The notes under the pieces: generated by a model
What the model saw: the letters and a program-made list of their open reading frames with translations, nothing else
Databases searched by the model: none
Told to the model about the DNA's origin: nothing
DNA from: Nocardioides sp. URHA0020
GTDB taxonomy: Bacteria > Actinomycetota > Actinomycetes > Propionibacteriales > Nocardioidaceae
Assembly (NCBI RefSeq): GCF_000620705.1
Contig: NZ_KK211170.1
Span: forward strand, 194,836-258,835
Direction: 5' to 3'
Length of the DNA stretch: 64,000 bases
Position numbers and translations under genes: made by a program
Shown here: positions 33,961 through 42,018 of the stretch, one piece after another
Layout of the letters: the number at the start of each line of letters is the position of its first letter
Position numbering within the stretch: position 1 is the first letter of the stretch

Positions 33961-34893
33961 GTGGCTGAGACCGACTCCATGATCCTTGCCCAGGGCCTGC
34001 GCAAGTCGTTCGGCGCCTTCGAGGCGGTGAAGGGCATCGACGTCGACGTACGCCGGGGGGAGTCGTTCGGGTTCCTCGGCCCCAACGGTGCCGGCAAGTC
34101 GAGCACGATGCGGATGGTGGCCGCGGTCTCCCCGGTCAGCGGGGGCACCCTGCGGATCCTCGGGCTCGACCCGGACACCGACGGCCCCGAGATCCGCTCG
34201 CGCATCGGCGTGTGCCCGCAGGAGGACACGCTCGACACCGAGCTGACTGTCCGCGACAACCTGTTCGTCTACGGCCGCTACTTCGGCCTGGGCCGCAAGG
34301 TGGTGCGGGAGCGGGTGGACGAGCTGCTCGAGTTCGTCCAGCTCACCGAGAAGGCCGATGCGATGGTCGAGGACCTCTCGGGCGGCATGAAGCGGCGGCT
34401 CACGATCGCGCGCAGCCTGATCAACCGCCCGGAGATCCTGCTGCTCGACGAGCCGACCACCGGCCTCGACCCGCAGGCCCGCCACGTCGTCTGGGACCGG
34501 CTCTTCCGGCTCAAGCAGCAGGGCGTGACCATCGTCCTGACGACGCACTACATGGACGAGGCCGAGCAGCTGTCCGACCGGCTGGTCGTGATGGACAAGG
34601 GCCTGATCGTGGCCGAGGGCTCCCCGCTGTCGCTGATCGCCGAGCACTCCACCCGCGAGGTCGCCGAGCTCCGGTTCGGGGTCGGCGAGCACGAGGCGAT
34701 CGCCGCCAAGGTCGAGGACCTCGCCGACCGGGTCGAGGTGCTGCCCGACCGCCTGCTGCTCTACACCGTCGACGGCGAGGAGACGGTCGCCAAGGTGCAC
34801 GAGCGCGGCCTCGAGCCGATCGTCACGCTCGTCCGCCGCTCGACCCTCGAGGACGTCTTCCTGCGGCTCACCGGTCGGACGCTGGTCGACTGA
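33961..34893 (+). CDS. ABC exporter ATPase, DrrA/NodI type
   Basis: 310 aa from GTG 33961. Walker A is FLGPNGAGKSSTM (about 41-53), Q-loop VCPQEDTLD, signature LSGGMKRRLTIA, Walker B ILLLDEPTTGLDP and switch His in LTTHYMDEAEQ. The extra C-terminal region (about 225-310, ending RRSTLEDVFLRLTGRTLVD) is the DUF4162-like tail of DrrA and NodI ATPases. It powers the two permeases that follow; tail and arrangement fit ABC-2 drug or polysaccharide export. It is the first gene of a three-gene operon. Confidence 0.94.
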   Translation: MAETDSMILAQGLRKSFGAFEAVKGIDVDVRRGESFGFLGPNGAGKSSTMRMVAAVSPVSGGTLRILGLDPDTDGPEIRSRIGVCPQEDTLDTELTVRDNLFVYGRYFGLGRKVVRERVDELLEFVQLTEKADAMVEDLSGGMKRRLTIARSLINRPEILLLDEPTTGLDPQARHVVWDRLFRLKQQGVTIVLTTHYMDEAEQLSDRLVVMDKGLIVAEGSPLSLIAEHSTREVAELRFGVGEHEAIAAKVEDLADRVEVLPDRLLLYTVDGEETVAKVHERGLEPIVTLVRRSTLEDVFLRLTGRTLVD

Positions 34894-35705
34894 TGGCGGA
34901 GATCGAGACGTCCACGGCCCCGAGCGGGGTGCTGTCCGGTGCCGCCCGGATGTTCGACTACTGGGCGATCGCCTACAAGCGGACCTGGAAGGGCAGCGTC
35001 ATCACGTCCTTCGTGTCGCCGCTGCTCTACGTGCTCGCGATGGGCGTGCTGCTCGGCGGCTTCATCGAGGGCGACCCGAGCACGCTGGAGGGCGCGACGT
35101 CGTACCTCGACTTCGTGGCACCCGGGCTGCTGGCGGCGCAGGCGATGACGATCGTCTTCGGCGAGGTGACCTACCCGGTGATGGGCATGGTGAAGTGGCA
35201 CAAGACCTACTTCGGCATGACCGCCACGCCGCTCGGCGTACCGGACGTGATCGTCGCGCACCTCGGCTTCGCGCTCTTCCGGGTCGCGATCTCGTGCGCG
35301 GTGTTCGTGGTCGTGATGGCGCCCTTCGGCGTGTTCGCGTCGGTCGCCGGGGCGCTCGGCGCGTTCCTGGTCTCCCTGCTCGTCGGCCTCGCCTTCGCCA
35401 CCCCGATCTACGCGCTGTCGGCGGGACTGAAGGACGAGAGCCCGTTCGCGCTGGTCTTCCGGCTCGGCATGATGCCGCTCTTCCTCTTCTCCGGGGCCTT
35501 CTTCCCGATCGCCAACCTCGACGGGTGGCTGCAGGTGGTCGCGAAGGCGACCCCCCTGTGGCACGGCGTCGACCTGACCCGGATGCTCACGCTCGGCGAC
35601 GTCGACTGGCCGCTCGCGGCGATCCACGTGCTCTACCTCGCCGTGCTCGCCGTGCTCGGCTGGTTCTGGGCCGTACGCCGGCTGACGAAGCGGATGGTGA
35701 GCTGA
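34893..35705 (+). CDS. ABC-2 type exporter permease (first)
   Basis: 270 aa; the ATG 34893 overlaps the last base of the ATPase stop. Six hydrophobic segments, including SVITSFVSPLLYVLAMGVLLG, VAISCAVFVVVMAPFGVFASV and LYLAVLAVLGWFWAV, with the ABC-2 signature region FRLGMMPLFLFSGAFFPIANLDGWLQ before helix 6. It closely resembles its neighbour in layout, so the two probably make a heterodimeric NodJ/DrrB-type channel. Confidence 0.92.
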   Translation: MAEIETSTAPSGVLSGAARMFDYWAIAYKRTWKGSVITSFVSPLLYVLAMGVLLGGFIEGDPSTLEGATSYLDFVAPGLLAAQAMTIVFGEVTYPVMGMVKWHKTYFGMTATPLGVPDVIVAHLGFALFRVAISCAVFVVVMAPFGVFASVAGALGAFLVSLLVGLAFATPIYALSAGLKDESPFALVFRLGMMPLFLFSGAFFPIANLDGWLQVVAKATPLWHGVDLTRMLTLGDVDWPLAAIHVLYLAVLAVLGWFWAVRRLTKRMVS

Positions 35706-35706
35706 C

Positions 35707-36519
35707 GTGGTCATGCTCAACGCCGCCGTCGGCCGCGCCGCGCGTACGCCGATCTCGCCCCGCCAGGCCACCGGCCTGCTGCTCTACCGCAACTACCTCG
35801 CCTACCGCCGTGCCTGGTACATCTTCCTGAGCGGCTTCCTCGAGCCGGTGCTCTACCTCTTCTCGATCGGCGTCGGCGTCGGTGCGCTGATCACCGGCTT
35901 CGAGTTCAACGGGGAGACCATCCCGTACGCCGAGTTCGTCGCGCCCGGCATGCTCGCCGCGTCCGCGATGAACGGCACGATCATGGACGCGACGTTCAAC
36001 TTCTTCTTCAAGCTCAAGTACAACCGGCTCTTCGACCAGATGCTGGCGACCCCGCTGAGCACGATGGACATCGCCCGCGGCGAGCTGAGCTGGTCGCTGC
36101 TGCGCGGCGGGATCTACGCCACCGCCTTCCTGGTGATCATGGTCGCGATGGACCTGGTGTCGTCGTGGTGGGCGCTGCTCGTCGTGCCGGCGTCGCTGCT
36201 GATCGGTCTCGCGTTCGGGGGCGTCTGCATGGCGCTCACCACCTTCATGCGGTCCTGGCAGGACTTCGAGTACATCACCCTGGCGACGATGCCGATGTTC
36301 CTCTTCTCGGCGACCTTCTTCCCCGTCACCGCCTTCCCCGTCGGGCTGCGCTGGGTGGTCGAGTGCACGCCGCTCTACCGCGGCGTCGTCCTCTGCCGCG
36401 AGCTGACCACCGGCGCGCTGTCGTGGGGGAGCGCCGTCTCGGTCGTCTACCTGGTGGCGATGGGGCTGATCGGGCTGGTCGTCGTACGCCGACGGCTCGA
36501 CAAGCTGCTGCTCACGTAG
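35707..36519 (+). CDS. ABC-2 type exporter permease (second)
   Basis: 270 aa from GTG 35707 (an ATG two codons on is an alternative). Layout is as in the preceding gene: FLEPVLYLFSIGVGVGALI, FVAPGMLAASAMNGTIMDATF, and the signature TLATMPMFLFSATFFPVTAFP before the last helices. It shares an ancestor with the first permease; NodJ-like naming would fit. It ends 8 bp inside the convergent GNAT gene. Confidence 0.92.
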   Translation: MVMLNAAVGRAARTPISPRQATGLLLYRNYLAYRRAWYIFLSGFLEPVLYLFSIGVGVGALITGFEFNGETIPYAEFVAPGMLAASAMNGTIMDATFNFFFKLKYNRLFDQMLATPLSTMDIARGELSWSLLRGGIYATAFLVIMVAMDLVSSWWALLVVPASLLIGLAFGGVCMALTTFMRSWQDFEYITLATMPMFLFSATFFPVTAFPVGLRWVVECTPLYRGVVLCRELTTGALSWGSAVSVVYLVAMGLIGLVVVRRRLDKLLLT

Positions 36520-37006
36520 CGAGCCGCAGCGCCCAGAGCTCGGTGTCGATCCAGGTGTCGAACTTCCGGCCGACGTCGTGCAGCACGCCCACGCGCTCGA
36601 AGCCGCAGGCGCGGTGCAGGCCCTGGCTGCCGGGGTTGGGGAGCGCGATGACGGCGACGACGAGCCGCACCCCGTCGGCGCGCAGCAGCGGCAGCAGCGC
36701 GTCGTACAGCGCCCGTCCGACGCCCGCCCCGCGCGCCTCGGGCGCGAGGTAGATCGAGGTCTCGCGGGTGTGGCGGTAGGCCGCCCGCGGCCGGTAGTCG
36801 CCCGAGAAGGCGTAGCCGACCGGGACGCCGTCGCGCTCCGCGACGAGCAGGTGGTCGCCCGGCCGGGTCAGCTCGAGTCGGGGTCGCCAGTGCTCGACGC
36901 CGGGCGGCTCGGTCGCGAAGGTCGAGATCCCGTGCCGCACCTCCTCGTCGTAGATCGCGGCGAGGGCGGGCAGGTCGGTCTCCAGGACGGGTCGGACGAG
37001 CACCAT
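36512..37006 (-). CDS. GNAT acetyltransferase, phosphinothricin-acetyltransferase-like
   Basis: 164 aa from ATG 37004-37006. VRPVLETDLPALAAIYDEEVRHGISTF and later TETSIYLAPEARGAGVGRALYDALL-type segments (here RETSIYLAPEARGAGVGRAL) match the PAT/MddA family, with the acetyl-CoA loop RGAGVGRA. NPGSQGLHRACGFERVGVLHDVGRKFDTW is the typical C-terminal half. Members acetylate glutamate analogues or methionine derivatives. GAAGAT-like -10 spacing 6 nt before the ATG suggests leaderless transcription. Confidence 0.88.
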   Translation of the reverse strand: MVLVRPVLETDLPALAAIYDEEVRHGISTFATEPPGVEHWRPRLELTRPGDHLLVAERDGVPVGYAFSGDYRPRAAYRHTRETSIYLAPEARGAGVGRALYDALLPLLRADGVRLVVAVIALPNPGSQGLHRACGFERVGVLHDVGRKFDTWIDTELWALRLAT

Positions 37007-37076
37007 GGCGCCATCTTCGCGGACCCTGGCCGGAAGTCGAGTGCGGGCTGGCGGACGGCCCTGGGAGAATGGCGCC

Positions 37077-38225
37077 ATGAGCGAGGCGACCATCGACCCG
37101 GACACCAAGGACTGGACCTGGGTCCTCGAGCGGCCGTGCCCCGAGTGCGGCTTCGACGCGACCACGACCACCGTCGACCGCATCCCCGAGGTGATCCGCG
37201 ACAACGCCACCGCCTGGGAGGCGGTCCTGACCCTCGACGACGCCGGCGTCCGACCGGAGCCGAGCACCTGGTCGCCGCTGGAGTACGCCGCGCACGTGCG
37301 CGACGTCCACCGCATCTTCGACCTCCGCGTCGGGCTGATGCTCGACCAGGACGACCCGACCTTCCCGAACTGGGACCAGGACGAGACCGCCCTGGCAGAC
37401 AGGTACGCCGAGCAGGACCCGGCGACGGTCGCCACCGAGCTGCTCGACGCCGCCGAGACGGTCGCCGAGCGCTACGAGTCGGTGCCGCCCGGCGCCTGGG
37501 GCCGGCGTGGCTTCCGCAGCAACGGCAGCGCGTTCACGATCGAGAGCATCGGGGTCTACCACCTCCACGACCTGGTCCACCACGCCTGGGACGTGCGGGC
37601 AGCGGTCGGTCGCGCCACCGTCGAGGCGTACGACGCCCACGCGACGGCGTACCGCGACGGCACCGCGAGCCTGCCCGCCATGGTCGTGGACGAGCTGGCG
37701 GCGTACGTCGCCGCGCTCGGCCCGGGCGCGCGGGTGCTCGAGATCGGCAGCGGACCGGGGCGGGACGCACGCTCGCTCGAGGAGGCCGGGTTGAGCGTGC
37801 GCCGCACCGACATCACGCCCGCGTTCGTCGAGCTGATGCGCGCCGACGGTCACGAGGCCGACCGCCTCGACCCGCTCACCGACGACCTCGACGACCCCGC
37901 GCGCCCGGGCACGCCGTACGACGGGGTGTGGGCGAGCGCCTGCCTGCTGCACGTGGCCCGCGCCGACCTGCCGATCGTGCTCGCGCGCCTGGCCGCGGCG
38001 ACCCGTCCCGGCGGGCTGCTGCACCTCTCCCTCAAGGAGGGCGACGGCGAGGCGGCCTCGGTGCACGGCAGCATCGAGGCGCCGCGGCACGTCGTCTACT
38101 GGCGCGAGGAGCCGCTGCGGGCGGTGCTCGAGACGGCCGGCTGGGTGCCGGAGCAGGTGCTGCACGTGCGCGGTCAGCGCACCGGTCAGCCGTGGCTCGA
38201 CGTCCGGGCAGCGAGGCGGGGCTGA
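37077..38225 (+). CDS. DinB-like domain fused to SAM methyltransferase
   Basis: 382 aa from ATG 37077; GAGAAT (37065-37070) ends 6 nt upstream, so probably leaderless. Residues 1-190 form a DinB/mycothiol-maleylpyruvate-isomerase-like helical bundle with metal-ligand-type histidines in EYAAHVRDVHRIFDL and GVYHLHDLVHHAWDV. Residues 200-375 form a class I methyltransferase with motif I VLEIGSGPGRDAR, an acidic residue after strand 2 (RRTDIT), and YDGVWASACLLHV. The N-terminal RPCPECGFDA also offers a CxxC pair. The substrate is unknown. The next gene, DUF3046, begins 1 nt later. Confidence 0.85.
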   Translation: MSEATIDPDTKDWTWVLERPCPECGFDATTTTVDRIPEVIRDNATAWEAVLTLDDAGVRPEPSTWSPLEYAAHVRDVHRIFDLRVGLMLDQDDPTFPNWDQDETALADRYAEQDPATVATELLDAAETVAERYESVPPGAWGRRGFRSNGSAFTIESIGVYHLHDLVHHAWDVRAAVGRATVEAYDAHATAYRDGTASLPAMVVDELAAYVAALGPGARVLEIGSGPGRDARSLEEAGLSVRRTDITPAFVELMRADGHEADRLDPLTDDLDDPARPGTPYDGVWASACLLHVARADLPIVLARLAAATRPGGLLHLSLKEGDGEAASVHGSIEAPRHVVYWREEPLRAVLETAGWVPEQVLHVRGQRTGQPWLDVRAARRG

Positions 38226-38226
38226 G

Positions 38227-38421
38227 GTGCGGCACACCGAGTTCTGGGCGCGGATGGAGCAGGCGCTGGGGGCGTCGTACGCGCGCTCGTGGGCGAGCAT
38301 GTTCGTGATGCGTGAGCTGGGCGGTCGCACCGCGGCCGAGGCGATCGACGCCGGGGTCCCGCCCAAGGAGGTCTGGGAAGCGGTCTGGCGCACGCTCGAC
38401 CTGCCGCTCAGCCAGAAATGA
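38227..38421 (+). CDS. DUF3046 protein
   Basis: 64 aa from GTG 38227. It starts RHTEFWARMEQALGASYARSWASMFVMRELGGRTAAEAIDAG and ends VPPKEVWEAVWRTLDLPLSQK, the full-length DUF3046 pattern. In many actinobacteria this small protein is encoded just upstream of recA; here it lies about 10 kb before recA. Function is unknown. It overlaps the following MFS gene by ATGA. Confidence 0.9.
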   Translation: MRHTEFWARMEQALGASYARSWASMFVMRELGGRTAAEAIDAGVPPKEVWEAVWRTLDLPLSQK

Positions 38422-39677
38422 ACGACGACCTCGCCACGGTCCAGCGCCACACGGTCCGGACCCTGGTGGTCGTGCAGGCCGTCGGCGCCGTCGGCATCAC
38501 GATCGGGATCGCCACCGCCTCCCTCCTGGCCCGCGACCTGTCCGGGTCCGAGAGCCAGGCCGGCTTCGCGCAGACCGCCCAGGTGCTGGGGACGGCGTTC
38601 GCGGCGTACCTGCTCGCCCGGCTGATGTCGCACCGCGGCCGTCGCATCGGGCTGGTCACCGGCTACCTGCTCGGCGCGGCCGGAGCGGTGCTCGCGGTCC
38701 TCGCCGGGGTGGTCGGCTCGATGGCGCTGCTGCTCGTCGGTGCGCTGCTGCTCGGGTCGACCAGCGCCGCCAACAACAGTGCGCGGTACGCCGCGACCGA
38801 CCTTGCCGAGGACGCCCACAAGGGCAGGGCCCTGTCCACGGTCGTGTGGGCCACCACCATCGGCGCGGTCGTCGGGCCCAACCTCACCGGTCCGGCCGGT
38901 GCCCTCGCCGACGTGCTCGGGATCCCTGAGCTGACCGGGCCCTTCGCGCTCGGCGCCATCGGCATGGTGGTGGCCGCGGTCGTCGTCGGGGTGCAGCTGC
39001 GACCCGATCCGCTGCTGCTCGCCCGCGAGGTCGCCGGCGTCGAGGAGACGCCGCCGACCGGCACCGCCTGGGCTCGCGCCATCGCCGCAGGCCGCGAGCG
39101 CCCGGTGCTGTTCTTCGCGACGCTGGGCATGGCGTGCGCCCACGCCGCGATGGTCGGGATCATGATCATGACCCCGCTGCACATGGAGCACGGGCACGCC
39201 GAGCTCGAGGTGATCGGGCTGGTGATCAGCCTGCACGTGCTCGGGATGTTCGCGTTCGCGCCGGTGGTCGGCATCCTGGCCGACCGCTACGGACGCCCGG
39301 CCACGCTGGTGAGCGGTGCCGTGCTGCTGCTCGCGGCGATGGTCCTCTGTGCGCGCTCGCCCGAGGGCAGCTCGTGGCAGATCTTCGTCGGTCTCTTCCT
39401 GCTCGGCCTGGGCTGGTCGTTCGCGACGGTGTCGGCCTCCACGCTGATCGCGCAGCACGCGCCGCTCGACGCGCGCACCGACGTCCAGGGCGCCACCGAC
39501 CTGGTCATGGGTCTGACCGCCGCCGCCGCCGGAGGGCTGGCCGGGCTGGTCGTCGACGCCTGGGGCTACCCGGAGCTCGCGGTCTGTGCGGTCGGTCTGG
39601 TCGCGCTGGTCGCGATCGCCGGGTTCGGCGCCCGCGCCACCACCCGGTTGGCCGTGACTGGCAGGGTGAGCCCATGA
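38418..39677 (+). CDS. MFS transporter (12-helix)
   Basis: 419 aa; the ATG 38418 overlaps the DUF3046 stop. About 12 helices. The motif-A-like loop is present twice: ARLMSHRGRRIGLVTGYLLG between helices 2 and 3 and GILADRYGRPATLVSGAVLLL between 8 and 9. The central loop RPDPLLLAREVAGVEE separates the halves. The substrate is unknown; drug or small-metabolite efflux is likely. A 76-bp gap without recognisable features separates it from mtnP. Confidence 0.88.
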   Translation: MNDDLATVQRHTVRTLVVVQAVGAVGITIGIATASLLARDLSGSESQAGFAQTAQVLGTAFAAYLLARLMSHRGRRIGLVTGYLLGAAGAVLAVLAGVVGSMALLLVGALLLGSTSAANNSARYAATDLAEDAHKGRALSTVVWATTIGAVVGPNLTGPAGALADVLGIPELTGPFALGAIGMVVAAVVVGVQLRPDPLLLAREVAGVEETPPTGTAWARAIAAGRERPVLFFATLGMACAHAAMVGIMIMTPLHMEHGHAELEVIGLVISLHVLGMFAFAPVVGILADRYGRPATLVSGAVLLLAAMVLCARSPEGSSWQIFVGLFLLGLGWSFATVSASTLIAQHAPLDARTDVQGATDLVMGLTAAAAGGLAGLVVDAWGYPELAVCAVGLVALVAIAGFGARATTRLAVTGRVSP

Positions 39678-39753
39678 GCCAGCGAACCGTGCGAGTCCCT
39701 CCCAGCAGTCCGCCTCGCGCCTCGTGCGCGTCCGGAGCGGGACGAGTCGGCGG

Positions 39754-40542
39754 ATGAGCGTCGCCGACATCGCCGTGATCGGCGGGACGGGGTTCTACTC
39801 GTTCCTCGAGGACTACGAGGAGCGCACGGTCGAGACGCCGTACGGCGCTCCCTCGGCGCCGATCGCCGTCGGGACGGTCGCCGGACGGCAGGTCGCGTTC
39901 CTGCCGCGGCACGGCGCCCACCACGAGCACCCGCCGCACGCGATCCCCTACCGCGCCAACCTGTGGGCGCTGCGCTCCCTCGGTGTGCGCCAGGTGCTCG
40001 CACCGTGCGCCGTCGGCGGCCTGCGCCCCGAGGTCGCGCCCGGCGACATCGTCGTCCCCGACCAGCTCGTCGACCGGACCTACCGGCGGATCCCGTCGTA
40101 CGTCGAGACCGGGGCGGTGCACCTGCCCTTCGGCGACCCCTACTGCGACCGGCTCTCCGCGGCCGTCGCCGCCTCCGAGCCGGGCATCAAGTCCGGGGGA
40201 GCGATGGTGATCGTCGAGGGTCCGCGGTTCTCGACGCGTGCCGAGTCGCGCAGCTATGCCGGCGAGGGCTGGACGCTGATCAACATGACCGGCCACCCGG
40301 AGGCGGCGCTGGCCCGCGAGATGCGGCAGTGCTACTCCGCGATCGCGCTGGTCACCGACATGGACGCCGGTGCGGAGAGCGGGGAGGGGGTCGGCCAGGA
40401 CGAGGTGTTCGCGCTCTTCAAGGCCAATCTCGAGCGGCTGACCGGGATCCTGTCCCGGACCATCGCGACGATCCCCGACCCCGACGGCTGCTCGTGCTCG
40501 ACCTGGGCCGACGGCATCGACCTGACCTACGACATCCCATGA
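39754..40542 (+). CDS. mtnP: S-methyl-5'-thioadenosine phosphorylase family protein
   Basis: 262 aa from ATG 39754. It has the PNP/MTAP fold: IGGTGFYSFLED, RHGAHHEHPPHAIPYRANLWALRSLGV, VVPDQLVDRT, VEGPRFSTRAESR, and NMTGHPEAALAREMRQCYSAIALVTDMDAG, with the purine-site Asp. It cleaves MTA (or a related 5'-substituted adenosine) with phosphate to adenine and a sugar 1-phosphate. Here it is the first gene of a glycosyltransferase cluster, not of a methionine salvage operon, and it overlaps the epimerase gene by ATGA. Confidence 0.9.
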   Translation: MSVADIAVIGGTGFYSFLEDYEERTVETPYGAPSAPIAVGTVAGRQVAFLPRHGAHHEHPPHAIPYRANLWALRSLGVRQVLAPCAVGGLRPEVAPGDIVVPDQLVDRTYRRIPSYVETGAVHLPFGDPYCDRLSAAVAASEPGIKSGGAMVIVEGPRFSTRAESRSYAGEGWTLINMTGHPEAALAREMRQCYSAIALVTDMDAGAESGEGVGQDEVFALFKANLERLTGILSRTIATIPDPDGCSCSTWADGIDLTYDIP

Positions 40543-41582
40543 GGGTCCTCCTCACCGGCTCGGCCGGCTTCATCGGCACCGCGATCGGCGCGGCCCTGGA
40601 GGGCGACGGGCACGAGGTCGTCCGCGTCGACCTGATGCTGCCGATGGCGCACGGCTCCTCCTCACCGCCCGCCGGCACCCACCAGCTCGACGTACGCCGT
40701 GCCGACCAGTGGGCCCACCTGCTCGACGGGGTCGACGCGGTGTGCCACCAGGCCGCGGTCGTCGGGGCCGGGGTGAAGGTGGCCGACCTGCCCGAGTACG
40801 CCGGCCACAACGACCTCGGGACCGCGGTGCTGCTCGCCGCGATGCACGAGGCCGACGTACGCCGACTGGTGCTCGCCTCCTCGATGGTCGTCTACGGCGA
40901 GGGCCGCTACACCTGCGCCGAGCACGGCGACCAGTCGCCGCCGCCGCGGGCACGGGCCGCCCTCGACGCCGGCGACTTCGAGAACCACTGCCCGGTCTGC
41001 GGTGCGGTCCTCGGCTGGGCGCTCGTCGACGAGGACGCCCACCTCGACCCGCGCTCGTCGTACGCCGCCAGCAAGCTCGCCCAGGAGCACTACACCTCCG
41101 CGTGGGTCCGGCAGGCGGATGCGGCGGCGGTCGCGCTGAGGTACCACAACGTCTACGGCCCGGGGATGCCGCGCGACACGCCGTACTCCGGGGTGGCGGC
41201 GATGTTCCGCTCCTCGCTGGAGCGTGGCGAGGCGCCGCAGGTCTACGAGGACGGCGGCCAGATGCGCGACTTCGTGCACGTCGCCGACGTCGCCCGGGCC
41301 AACGTCGCGGCGCTCGAGTCGGTCGTCGCGTCCGACGCCGGACGGTACGACGCCTACAACGTCGCCTCCGGCGAGCCGGTGCCGATCCTCGCCGTCGCCG
41401 AGATGGTCGGCGCGGGCACGGCGGCCGGCATCGCGCCGGAGGTCACCGGCGGCTACCGCGTCGGCGACGTGCGGCACATCGTCGCCTCGCCGGAGCGAGC
41501 GGCCGCTGAGCTCGGCTTCCGGGCCTCGATCCGGCCCGCCGACGGGCTGCGGGAGTTCGCCACCGCTCCGTTGCGGGCCTGA
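40539..41582 (+). CDS. NAD-dependent sugar epimerase/dehydratase with Cys-rich insert
   Basis: 347 aa from ATG 40539. Extended SDR: GSAGFIG nucleotide loop at residues 7-13, DAVCHQAAVVG, catalytic Ser/Tyr/Lys in RSSYAASKLAQEHY, then LRYHNVYGPGMPRDTPYSG. Between about 125 and 165 there is an insert containing YTCAEHGD and NHCPVCGAVLGW, four metal-ligand-like residues that could form a small zinc site near the active site. It probably acts on a nucleotide sugar made or used by the neighbouring glycosyltransferases. It is followed by the tandem repeat array. Confidence 0.9.
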   Translation: MRVLLTGSAGFIGTAIGAALEGDGHEVVRVDLMLPMAHGSSSPPAGTHQLDVRRADQWAHLLDGVDAVCHQAAVVGAGVKVADLPEYAGHNDLGTAVLLAAMHEADVRRLVLASSMVVYGEGRYTCAEHGDQSPPPRARAALDAGDFENHCPVCGAVLGWALVDEDAHLDPRSSYAASKLAQEHYTSAWVRQADAAAVALRYHNVYGPGMPRDTPYSGVAAMFRSSLERGEAPQVYEDGGQMRDFVHVADVARANVAALESVVASDAGRYDAYNVASGEPVPILAVAEMVGAGTAAGIAPEVTGGYRVGDVRHIVASPERAAAELGFRASIRPADGLREFATAPLRA

Positions 41583-41596
41583 GAGTCGGTGGGGTA

Positions 41597-42011
41597 GCGG
41601 TGGGTCCTCCACCGTTGCCGGGCCTGGTTTCGGTGGATTGGCCACCGCCGGCCTGTGGGCCGGTCGGGCGGCGGTGGGTCTTCCACCGTTCTCAAGCCGG
41701 ATTCGGTGGATTGGCCACCGCCAGCGTGCGGGCCGGCGGGCGGCGGTGGGTCTTCCACGTTTCTTGAGTCGGATTCGGTGGATTGGCCACCGCCAGCGTG
41801 CGGGCGGTCGGGCGGCGGTGGGTGCTCCACGTTTCTCGAGCCGGATTCGGTGGATTGCCCACCGCCAAGGTGCGGGCGGTCGGGCGGCGGTGCATGCTCC
41901 ACGTTTCTCGAGCCGGATTAGGTGGATTCCCCACCGCCAACCACCCCAGCCGCCGGCCGGCGGTGAGTGGTCCACCGTTCGGAGCGCAAGGTTCGGTGGA
42001 CTGCCCACCGC
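41597..42011. repeat. Tandem array of six 72-74 bp repeats with internal dyads
   Basis: The 436-bp gap between convergent genes is filled by six head-to-tail copies, starting near 41597, 41671, 41743, 41815, 41887 and 41960. Each opens GCGGTGGGT, then a TCCAC half, and closes CGGTGGATTGGCCACCGCC. TCCACC/GGTGGA and GCGGTGG/CCACCGC can pair, so each unit folds into a hairpin. Copies 2-4 are most alike; the first and last are degenerate. Repeats are contiguous, with no spacers. Confidence 0.9.
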
Positions 42012-42018
42012 CACCCCC

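Noticed and set aside
39678..39753. tRNA gene or leader in the gap before mtnP
   Set aside because: No cloverleaf or T-arm consensus could be drawn; the stretch looks like plain spacer.
41597..42011. CRISPR array
   Set aside because: Units are contiguous with no unique spacers and no cas gene is nearby; the period of 72 bp and internal dyads fit a tandem repeat.
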